Origin: Floccularia luteovirens
Taxonomy: Eukaryota; Basidiomycota; Agaricomycetes; Agaricales; Squamanitaceae
Assembly: GCA_009739215.1 (NCBI GenBank)
Contig: VSJF01000005.1
Location: forward strand, 1,426,001 to 1,490,000
Direction of reading: 5' to 3'
DNA length: 64,000 nucleotides
In this document: piece after piece, positions 20,945 through 31,080 of the stretch
Layout of the letters: each line of letters begins with the position of its first letter
Numbering within the stretch: the stretch's first letter is position 1
Translations under genes and position numbers: made by a program
Notes under the pieces: model-generated
What the model was told of the DNA's origin: nothing
Database searches by the model: none
What the model saw: the letters and a program-made list of their open reading frames with translations, nothing else

Positions 20945-23900
20945 ATGTTTGCTCGAAGGCTGAATCGAATTCAGCCTCTAAATAGCCTCCGTAGATTATC
21001 CTACTATCATCACACACCTCATCCGACCCTTCATCGTCGTCCACAGCTCATAAGGCTAGCATCAATGGCTACGCCAGTCGCTTCTTCATCCCAACCAGCA
21101 CAGATCCCAGCACTCCAACAGCATCCCATCGAAGATGCTACACAGAAAGGAAACAAGGAGAAAAAGGGAAAACCTGTGGTAGCAGCCAGCGGTCATCCTC
21201 TCGAAGTACGTCTCGTTCTATAACTAACGAAAAAAGATTAACGTTTCCTGTAAAGCTGCAACCACACCCCTCCTTTTTCGATCACCGTATCAAAATGTTC
21301 GACCAATTGAAAGCTGAATATGACCAGTTTCTCAAGGGTGAGCTTGGTTCAGTTTACCAGATGCATACCATGACAATGAGTCATCTTCCAGAGCAGAAAA
21401 GGGAGGAAATCGTTATCACTATGCCCGATGGATCTGAACGAAAAGCGACAAGTTGGGAGACAAGTCCTATGGATATTGCCAAAGAGGTGTCAAAAAGTTT
21501 GTCAGAACGGATAGTCATTGCCAAGGTTTGAGTCAACCCCTCATCGCTAACTGAACCATTTTGTAATTATGACTCGGAACAGGTGGATGGAAACCTATGG
21601 GACTTAGAACGCCCGCTAGAAAATTCTTGCAAGCTTGAGTTATTAGACTTTGAACATCCCGAAGGCGTGTGGATTTCCAATTTTGACTCACGTTACTCTT
21701 TATACTTATATCTTAACCAATAGGAAAGAAAGTTTTCTGGCATTCGTCGGCTCACGTCCTGGGAGAAGCTGCAGAAAGACATTATGGATGTCATTTGTGC
21801 CTTGGGCCCCCCACAGATGAAGGATTCTTCTATGAAATGGCAATTGAAGACCGGTAGGACTGCCGAATGCTTGCCAGCTCATTTCTCATGACATGATATA
21901 TATAGCCCGGTAACTAACGCTGACTATCCTGCATTAGAAAAGGTTTCAGAGTTAGCTATTAAAGATAAGCAAAAGTTCGAACGTTTGGTTGTGTCGAAAG
22001 AAAAACTACTAGAAATGTTTCATGTTAGTGGTCTGTTTCTCGTTTTGTGAAAATTTGAGCTTAAACTATATTGCAGTACAACAAGTACAAAAAATATCTT
22101 ATAGAAAGCAAGATACCTGATGGGACTTCCACTACTGTGTATCGTTGTGGACCTATGATAGATCTTTGCGTTGGTCCACACATACCTCATACTGGAAAAA
22201 TCAAGGCGTTCATGGTTACAAAGGTTAACACTTTCTTTCTTTCAGATAGCCTGCATTTACAGGTGTGAATAGAGTTCCGCTTCATATTTCCTTGGAGACC
22301 CTAGTAATGATTCCCTACAACGCATATATGGAATCTCTTTTCCAGACAAAAAGCAACTGGCGGATTACAAGACGTTCTTGGCTGAAGCGGCTAAACGTGA
22401 TCATCGAAAAATAGGAAAAGATCAAGAACTTTTCTTCTTCAACGATCTGAGTCCAGGAAGCTGTTTCTTCCTTCCACATGGTACAAGGATATATAATACC
22501 TTGGTAGAGTTCATGCGGGTAAGCCAATACTCGAAAATTCCGTTTGTTGGTCTTAAAATATTGTCATAGTCCGAATATTTCAAGCGAGGCTATCAAGAAG
22601 GTTAGCATTTCTCATATAATCCGAGTTTTAATCTAAAGATACTCTATTATGAAGTGATATCTCCCAACATGTACAACAGTAAACTTTGGGAAACTTCTGG
22701 TCACTGGCAAAACTACAAGGACGATATGTTCGTGCTTGATGTTGAGAAAGAAAAATGGGCCCTCAAACCCATGAACTGCCCAGGTCATGCCTTGATATTC
22801 GACTCACGCGACAGAAGTTACAAAGAACTGCCTATTAGAATGGCAGAATTTGGTATCATTCACAGAAATGAAGCAAGTGGTGCACTCACTGGTTTGACAC
22901 GTGTACGGAGGTTTGTGCAAGATGATACCCATGTATTTTGCATGCCTTCTCAGGTAACTCCGAAATACATCCACTTTTGTCTGTTTTCATAGTGTACCTT
23001 CTTTTCTGTTAGCTGGAAGATGAAATCAGTGCCTTGTTTGATTTCATGCAACATGTATACGGTCTTTTTGGATTTGAATTCAGTCTGGAACTTTCCACGC
23101 GTCCAGACAATTACCTGGGTACAATCGAGACATGGAACCATGCGGAGGAGGTAAGTTCTTGTTCTCATGCATTCGTACATGTTATCATAGCCTGAATGGT
23201 ATTCCCAGCAACTCAAACAAGCCCTCGAGAAACAGTATCCGGGCAAATGGGAATTAAATCCAGGAGACGGTGCATTCTATGGACCGAAGATAGACATCAC
23301 CATTCGAGATGCCCTACGCAGGTCGTTCCAATGTGCCACCATTCAGCTTGACTTCCAGCTGCCAGAACGTTTTGGACTGAAATACCGCGCTGCTGATGAC
23401 TCTGCGAGTGCAGATAAGCCTCCATCAAGACCTGTTATAATCCATCGTGCAATTCTTGGCAGCTTAGAGAGATTCATTGCTATCATCACGGAACATTTTG
23501 CAGGGAAATGGTACGACTTTCAGAATTATTCGATGTTCGTGCTATTGATGACATGTCCTCTAGGCCGTTCTGGCTGTCACCTCGGCAAGTACTCGTCATA
23601 CCTGTCGCAGCACCATATGTATGTATTTTTTTCTTTTCAATTGAACATTCCGAAATGCCATACTGATCGGAAATGACTATGTCAAAACAAAACTTTGCAG
23701 AAAGATTACGCGGCTGAGATTACAGAAAAGCTGACCAGCCTTGGATTATATGCGGACGTGGACAACGGGGATAATACCCTGCCCAAGAAGATCCGGAATG
23801 GAGAGATTGCGCAGTACAATTTCATATTAGGTAATTTTTTTTTTTTTACAGAGGCTGTGTTTCTTGACAAGTGCCAATATAACCAACCCTATTCCTTTAG

Positions 23901-24058
23901 TTGTCGGACAAGAAGAGATCGACGCACGATCGGTAAATGTACGTAATCGTGATGACGTAGGCACCAAATCTAAAGGTGAGATGGTACCCTTGGATGTCAT
24001 TGTGGAGAAATTAGTGGCGTTGAAGAAGTCGAAGAGTTTGGATAACAAGCTTGTATGA
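20945..24058 (+). CDS. THS1: Threonyl-tRNA synthetase, possible dual-start (mitochondrial and cytosolic forms)
   Basis: About fifteen exons read without any frame break to a stop at 24058. It attaches threonine to tRNA-Thr. Domains in order: TGS ([20 protein letters not shown]), the editing/SAD domain with [20 protein letters not shown] and [19 protein letters not shown], then class II catalytic motifs: motif 1 region [35 protein letters not shown], motif 2 [40 protein letters not shown], motif 3 [20 protein letters not shown], and an anticodon-binding domain ([35 protein letters not shown]). The usual cytosolic start is the ATG at 21065 (MATPVASSS). An upstream in-frame ATG at 20945 adds 40 residues ([20 protein letters not shown]...) rich in Arg, Leu and Ser and free of acidic residues, a good mitochondrial presequence. 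One intron, 21665-21723, has a GC donor. Confidence 0.93.
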
Positions 24059-24371
24059 TCACGAAGTTAATGATAGGTACCCTCATTTGAGTACATAAAA
24101 AAGGGGGCTTCGACGTAGTCAAATTTAGCATCTAAAGGGTTGTATTGTAAGGGGAAGTCTTAAGATAGTATTTAACGAAAAGAAGCAAAAGTAAAAAGGT
24201 AAGAAAGCGGTGATGATAATGCAAAATGTCGTGACAAGGTGATTTGTGATTAATGCAAATGATTTGGTGGGAGTAGCGTGTATAGAGCACCTTCTGAAGA
24301 TGCACCGGATGAGTTAACTTGCAAGTCGGGGGACAAGCAAATTTTTTTTGAATGCGAGGACTTCAGCTAGG
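24059..24371. other. Convergent 3' intergenic region
   Basis: This lies between the 3' ends of the synthetase (+) and the CstF64 gene (-). It should contain two facing polyadenylation regions. Nothing else is seen. Confidence 0.5.
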
Positions 24372-26171
24372 TTATGCGCTGAGGTTTCCCATGAATTGGT
24401 TGCGCTGGACAAAGAAGATCCTTGAATAGATGAAACAAGGAAAATAGATCGACATACAAGTTGCAATATTGCTGATCTTTCTGTGTCAGGAAGGGCATTG
24501 ATTTGTTCCTGGGTTAGGCTGAGGACTTGCATCAACATGGTCTAATTATCAAAAAAGAGATTAAACGTAAGTAGGGACTGAAAAGGTGTTTGTAGCAAAT
24601 CAGAACTATACGAACACGCTGGCTTTCACTGATGTCAGGTGGAGTCTGAGTCGGAGCCGGTGCTACTTGAGGTGGAGGTAACGGTGCAGATGGTGGTGGA
24701 GGCCTGTAGTAAGGTGGCATTGGAGGTGGCATAGCAGGCGGATGCATCTGCTGTGGGTGTTGTTGATGAGAGAACATAGCAGACGCGGGTGGTGCAGACA
24801 TTGGTGGAGGAGGAATTCCAGGTACTGGCTGAGGTTGTTGGATACCGGTAGGTGGGAACGGGGGCATGTGTGAGGGGTGTGGAGGGTAGTGTGATGAAGG
24901 AGGTTGATGTTGGAGGTGTGGTGGTGGCATAGGCATCGGAGGTCGTGATGGGGGAGGAGCTTGGGAAGCAGCAGGACCAGAACCTCCAGATGTAGCTTCC
25001 AGCATCCTTTGCAAGATTGCCGAATCGACAATATTGTTTAATAATAGTGCTTGGAACAGCGCGTATGACAGCTGTGGATGTTTCACCAAAAGTGTGCGAG
25101 CTTGTTCCGGATATGTGATAACAAAAGCCTGGTCGTTGATGTATCAGGACAACGTTTAACAACCACTAGATTGGACAGCATTGTTACCTTCATTTGTGCT
25201 AAAACTTCCATAAGTTGACTCGGCTGCATGCTTGCCAGAGTTTGGCTGATGTGATCTAACGATGACATTCCTTTGGGTACTTGGACACCGTGTGGCAATC
25301 CAGATAGAAATGACTCGCTGTCCTGGCCACGGCCACCTCCCCGATAATGGGAACGAGGCTCTGATGGGCCAGGCGCGCCTCCATCGACGAGTTCACCCCT
25401 TACAGTAGTCTTCCCTTCCAGAAATGGATCGGAATCTGCAAGATCAATCCGGAGAGGACGCCCACCAACATCGACATTGTTTAGGTTTCGCACGGCAGAC
25501 GCAGCAGTTTCGTGGTCTGATTATATGATTCACAGCAGCGAGTTGATGCGGTTGTAATGAGAGTGACGAGAGTACAATATTGGTTGTTGCGGCATTCATT
25601 GTAGAAATTTTAGATGAATATCAGATAACACGATGTAATCAAATTGACATAATCCGGATTGTGGGTTGAACGTTTTGAGCGGTGTTTGCGAAGGTGGTTT
25701 CAAAAGCGGGTTTGCATGCATTGACAATAATTATTTTGATGTTTTGAAAAGGTTGAGTTGTTGGGGTTGCGTTGGTTGAGATTCAAAAAAATATAAGATG
25801 AACGAACTTGAAGTCAGACGAATAATATATTCATGCGCTTTAGAATGAACTGGCTGTACCCGCAAATTCACAGAAGCCATAACCTCTGGGTTTTCCTGTT
25901 TCCCTGTCAAATACCAGTCTAAGTCGACAAGTGGCCAAAGAGCTTTAGTTTGAGCAAGAGAAATCTTATTCTAAGAACACTTTGCGAGACAATACCTAAA
26001 GCCTATGACCTGTCCTACGGACTTGAAGACATCGATTAACTGGTCTTCTCCCATGTTATATGGAACATTTCCAACTAGAGAAGTGGCACAGCAAGAACAA
26101 AACCAACTGTGAGTTTTAAGTTGACTATGAAAGAAGCTTGACATTGACGAACCGAAAACCACTTTACTCAT
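24372..26171 (-). CDS. CSTF2: Cleavage stimulation factor 64-kDa subunit (CstF64/Rna15), mRNA 3'-end processing
   Basis: The minus-strand exons start at 26171 with MSKVVF joined to VGNVPYNMGEDQLIDVFKSV, then VFDRETGKPRGYGFCEFA and RNLNNVDVGGRPLRIDLADS: one N-terminal RRM with RNP2 (VFVGNV) and RNP1 (KPRGYGFCEF). A hinge follows (LDHISQTLASMQPSQLMEVL, then KHPQLSYALFQALLLNNIVD), which in this family contacts CstF77 and symplekin. A Pro/Met/His-rich middle (PPPMPPYYRPPPP) and a short C-terminal helix domain (MQVLSLTQEQINALPDTERS, AILQL, RNQFMGNLSA) close the protein. The protein binds G/U-rich RNA downstream of poly(A) sites in the nucleus. All splice joins keep frame. Its 3' end faces the synthetase gene. 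Confidence 0.92.
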
Positions 26172-26893
26172 TGTAACTTCGGTTTTCGTGAGGATAATAT
26201 TATGAGAAATATAGTTTTCTTGTCCCAACGAGACACTCCAAGGTCGTAACGTCGATTTGCTCAGCTTTCAAAATTTACCCAAACCTTCCCATATCACGTG
26301 AAATATCGGAAAAACCAATGTAATCACGTGTAATAGTTTATGCACTTCGTGGGAAGAACCTTCCAGGCGGTTCTAGATGGATTGTCATTAACACTCGTAT
26401 TTTCATCCGACCCCCCGAACCCATCGCTGCCATGGACAGTTGAGTATCATCAAGTATCACGTAGCAGGTCGGTCGCAAAATTGCCCCTACAATTATTTCA
26501 ACCGCAACCGAGCATGTCATGGTGAAGTTGTGATATTTGTTTGGGTTACAAGGCAATGTAAGGCGGAGCCAAACAACCCTAATGGCAGTGAGACTTCCCT
26601 TCCGTTAATTTGCCTTCTGGTGCACCATGAACATTATGACGCATGGTGGCGTTACATTACCGCACCTCGTTCCTCGCGCGCATAGGGCCATCTTTCTCGA
26701 CGTGAAATATTGAACGCATGTCTTAATCTCTTTGTCATTCCGAATGTCCGATGCCCGCTGTATAACACTGCCTCAACTTGCGCAACGTGGCTGTGGGATT
26801 AGGGTAAGTTTTTCAATAGCTAGCTCTTTGCAGCACTTTCTAGACTTTATTATAGCCTTGTCTTGCGGTAGACCTTAACGGAGCATAATCCAG

Positions 26894-26908
26894 GAAGCTT
26901 GAAGATTC
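26894..26908 (+). promoter_or_regulatory. Possible heat-shock element
   Basis: GAAGCTTGAAGATTC contains the inverted pair GAA-ga-TTC and an adjacent imperfect GAA-gc-TTg, as expected for Hsf1 binding (units of nGAAn). It lies about 75 bp before a TATA box and 180 bp before the small heat-shock gene. Such words also occur by chance. Confidence 0.4.
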
Positions 26909-26983
26909 ACCGATCCATATGACTCACACCACATTTCCGGCGTCTGACTAGTCTCTCGGCTATTCCCGATCAATCAAGAAACG

Positions 26984-26990
26984 TATATAA
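26984..26990 (+). promoter_or_regulatory. TATA box of the small heat-shock gene
   Basis: TATATAA sits 99 bp upstream of the ATG at 27083, followed by a C/A-rich leader, which is typical for strongly inducible fungal genes. Confidence 0.5.
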
Positions 26991-27082
26991 TGGACATCCT
27001 CCAACCATGAGCGTCACTGACTCCAAACAAAAACCCCCCACTATACTCCAGCTTCACAACCTAACTTAATATCCAACCAACA

Positions 27083-27831
27083 ATGAACGGCAATTCTACT
27101 TTCTCAACCCACCTCCCACTCGATTTTTCTCAACATCCCGATTTCAGAAGAGCAGTGGAAATCGCCGCGCGTCGTAAATGCATTGCAGCTTTAAGGCGAG
27201 GGCAAATACGCGTGGTTGTACCAAACCATCATGTATCATCAACACCAACGAAATATGTGCCAAGGTAAGCAGTAGTATGCTGTTTTTTCTGTTCCTGACA
27301 ACTTAGTTTATTTTTAGGATGGATCTCATTGACAACCCATCTTCCCCGAATCTTGTTGCCGTCTTTGAACTACCAGGCATAAAGACAGAGGATATTCAGC
27401 TTCATGTTCGCGATGGTAACCTTGTGGTTCATGGCGAAAGACGTTCGCCACACATGAAGCTAGGCGCCAGGAATGCTTCTGCCCCAAATCTCGCTTCTAG
27501 GGGTGACTCTACAGCTATGAACGTGGACACACCTTCCGTTCATGATGGCTCACCCATTCGAGAGCTCCGATACGGTACCTTCCACAGGAGTATACAGGTT
27601 CCTAATGGGATAAAGGTAAGCCCCTGCTCTACACAAAAATGGAATGTTTGACTCAATAATGTAATTTAGGAATCAGAAGTTGCTGCCGGACTCAAAGATG
27701 GCATGCTGACCGTGACTTGGCCTCGGTCATCTGGTGATAGTGCCAACAGTACCTCTTCTGGACCAATGTCACTGCGTTCTGGGGCTGTCACGCCTCCTAC
27801 AAATGTCTCAGCTGCGGCTACTGCTCAGTAG
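27083..27831 (+). CDS. Small heat-shock protein (Hsp20/alpha-crystallin family)
   Basis: Three exons: 27083-27264, 27318-27615 and 27670-27831. The N-terminal part has LPLDFSQHPDFRRAVEIAAR. The alpha-crystallin domain then begins MDLIDNPSSPNLVAVFELPG-IKTEDIQLHVRDGNLVVHGERR. A loop insertion of about 35 residues rich in Ser/Asn follows (GARNASAPNLASRGDSTAMN). The domain resumes with RELRYGTFHRSIQVPNGIKE-SEVAAGLKDGMLTVTWPRS, ending in the A-x-x-x-G-x-L type motif (AGLKDGMLTV). A Ser/Thr-rich tail follows. These proteins hold unfolded proteins in large oligomers in the cytosol during stress. Confidence 0.92.
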
Positions 27832-30800
27832 TTGCATACCGCACTTTCAAAAGGCGGTGTAAGCACCAGTCTTGGTACTAATGGGTACAACCGTCCGATC
27901 AGGATTCAGATTTAATATGTCTTTTCTTCTACCCGGGTAATTATGGACACTTTTATGCTAGTACATAATATAGATTGACGCTCTTCCAAGTAATCGAATT
28001 TTTACCGATACAACAAATATAGTTTACCTGCTCCTCTGTCAGGCTTGTATTTATTACAATTGCATGATGTATTAGTGACCACAGCTCATTCATGATCTTT
28101 TTTTGTTAGGTTAGGTTAGGTTAGGTATACACCATTCCACAGTTTCACAAAATGTATTCTCAACACCATTGTTTATTTAAGAAATGCAAACCCATCAGTC
28201 TCAGGTATCCGTTGTCTTCGTGATACTATTTTTCCCTCCGCGAGTTCCGCTTCTGCGAAGAATGTATAATGAATGCTCTGCCGGAATAGGAAGAGGTACA
28301 CATGTATCTCTTCACCTTAGTCATGCGATGCGATGGTGCAATCGTTTCGGAACCGTATTAATTATTTTTTAGAGTCATGGTGAGGGACTGAATGAGGTTC
28401 TCGTGTTGTAAAGGTATGTCATGTAGACTGAGGGTTCCCGATACAACTGCAGTATCTGATATACATACAAGCAAAACTTGATCATTCTCACCGATCGTTG
28501 GATCGCAACAATAATATTGCTGTTGAATAGGGCCCCGTTACCGAGTCATTGACGACCGTTGTATTAATGCTTAGCGTGACTGTTGTGGACTCCTTAAACG
28601 TTGAGACAGTGAATACAGCAATTTGATCAGTTACCTCTGCCCCTATATCAGAAAACCTGATGGATAATTGACGTGATGACTTGTGTGCATTCTAAGAAAT
28701 ATGATAGACCCGGATCCATAACGACAAAATCACAGAAGGCGGCGGCCATAGAGCTTCAAAATCTCACAAAAGTAGCACCGAAAACTGCGGATACATAGCT
28801 TTTTAAAAAGTTGACATGTTGTTGTTTCCCCGAGGGAAATTTCTGAGCGGCGTATTCTGTTCTGACTCAGACAACGCATCCGAGCCAACTGTTGTCACAA
28901 CACAGGCTAACAGTGAACCTGCGGTAACAACGTATACGAGAAATATAAGAGTTCTTGGCATATTTCCAATTTAGGTTGTAAACTCCTGTAAGGTCGAGGA
29001 CGTGATATTCGATTGGATATCGATTATTTTTACCGGGAACCGCTTTTCGCTAATATTATCTCGCGTCAATCAATACTCCTCCTATGGAAAGAGTTGAAAT
29101 CAAGTTGTCAATACTATATTATAAGCATTTTTGTGAGATAAGTATGTATCTTGAGGGGGACATATTCAATGATACTGACGCTGCGCTCACCTATTTTTAA
29201 ACATAGGGTCGCACGATATGCATGGTACGGATTAGTCCCCTGAGAGAACCCCAGAAAGTAATTCTGTCGGCTGCACAGCTTGTTTCGAATCTACGGTCAG
29301 AAGTAGCCAGTGGCGTAATGTGCCAAGAACACTGAGGAGCAGGTAGAACAGCGTATCTGATAGCCTGCGCAGTATACAGAAAATTTTGTCGGGAGATGTT
29401 TCTGTGGCCCTGTTCTGTGGGAACTACCATGTTCTGTACTGCTAGTACCGGTCGTCGGAAATACCATTCCGACACCCATACACCCCATTTCCCACATGAC
29501 AGGGGTATGTTGACAGAAACTAGTTTCTCAGCTAGATCGCCCTTTTAAATCCTAGTTGTCTAACGAACTGGGACGGAATAATGATGGAATATATTCGTTT
29601 GACTTTGTCGAAGAGATCATGATGCCAGTCTCATGATATATTAATGAGAATGATTTTTCGTTGAAGGATACAAGCCCAGCGCCTGGCCAAGATCCAGAGT
29701 CATGGTGGGGGTTTCTATAGAGATGTTAGTCGCCGAATTACAGCATATATGCTGTTGCCTTGTATAAGATATGTTTCAACGAGACTAACATCGGGCAGCG
29801 GAGCCGACAGAAGGAGTTATTTCCCAAGAAGCACTGTCATAGAAATGCCCACTGTGTCAAACTTATGCATGAGAGTTACACTATATGGAACCAACATAGT
29901 ATAACGTTAACACCATCAAATTTGATGGGATGACCCACTCTGCAATGTCAGGTCATGTGGGTGGCAAGAATCAAGATTTGCACCACTATGATGGGCAAAC
30001 TTTACCAAGAACGACAGGTTGTACGCTATTGTTCAGCTGAATATGACGAAACAGCAGATCTTTGAAGGAAAGTCGGCTGCGGTCCGGTAGACGGAACTGT
30101 AGTCCCCACCGTTTGACCCGAAGGGTAGCATCAAACCGGAGGCAAAGCGTGTTAAACCACTGCTTCCAGCATCAAGCCTCGCCGTATCCTGCAGGTAATA
30201 GTAAATGTGAAACTAGATGCTCCTCGGCGTTTATCACTCTCTACTGTATTCAGAAAGCTAGTGATTACCTCAAGGGCTCAAACTGCGCAACCCACGTTTT
30301 GAGGTCAAATCTGGAAACGCTGAATTAAACTTAAATAGCGATTTCGAACTTCCTGCATACAGTCCATCCGCATTTCGCCGATGATTTGTACTTGATGCAG
30401 CTGGATTTTCTTCGGCCTGATACCCATGGAAACATACTTGCCCACCAATTGACCTCTTCTGGTACCTGAGTGTTACCACGTAGAGGGGATACCACTAGTC
30501 AACGAAAACCACGCTGGTGGCAACAGTAGAGTAATTGGGGACTTTGTCGCGTAGGTTGAAGAAGTAAATTAAGCTTCGGCAAGGGATAGAGTAAGATATA
30601 GTATATAACCAAGAAATAGGAAATGAAAACGGGTACGGAAAGAGATAAGATCGGCTTTTCATCAATCAATCAGGCTGTTAATCAGAAATCACCACGTGTG
30701 AATTCGGAATTTATGGAGGTTGTTGAACGAACACGACGTAATATGTTGTTGCGAAGCTGAAATAACCAATGCCTATAAATCAGCTGGTACAAACTCCTAC

Positions 30801-31080
30801 TCGCTCTTTTAACCAATAAATCATCCAGAATAGCTCTCCACATGTATGCTGGGCTTACCCCCGGTTTTCTGCTTTGTTTTTAACCGATTCTTTAACTTGG
30901 TATTCTTGGTATTATTAGCCTTTCAACAAGGGTGCTAAGTCACCCGCAACTTATCTACTGCGATTATTATCACTGCATGTCTTTTAACCCTTTCCAAAGA
31001 TCCCCACACGGAGAATCTTCTCACCACACTCCTGCCCCAGGAAATATTCTCCCCCCAGGACTCACAAAATACTCCTGTTG
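27832..31080. other. Gene-poor region of about 3.2 kb
   Basis: No complete gene could be assembled. A (GTTAG)4 stretch lies near 28106-28127. On the minus strand about 28660-28495 a coding-like run reads AEVTDQIAVFTVSTFKESTT then VTLSINTTVVNDSVTGPYST, which suggests a fragment of a protein gene, but no start or partner exons are clear. Frames at 29197-29497 (-) and 30062-30328 (+) show nothing recognisable. Confidence 0.4.
28105..28127 (+). repeat. Short interstitial (GTTAG)n repeat
   Basis: Four perfect copies of GTTAG followed by GTA. It resembles a TTAGG-type telomeric unit but is far too short and internal to be a telomere. Confidence 0.6.

Larger units (their letters stand above)
26172..27082. 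other. Divergent promoter region between CstF64 and the small heat-shock protein
   Basis: No gene is seen. Short frames at 26338-26685 lack features. The right part holds the heat-shock promoter elements listed separately. Confidence 0.5.

Noticed and set aside
20769..21044. Minus-strand open frame with a hydrophobic segment overlapping the synthetase 5' end
   Set aside because: It is antisense to the synthetase leader and has no homology I recognise; more likely a by-product of the presequence composition.
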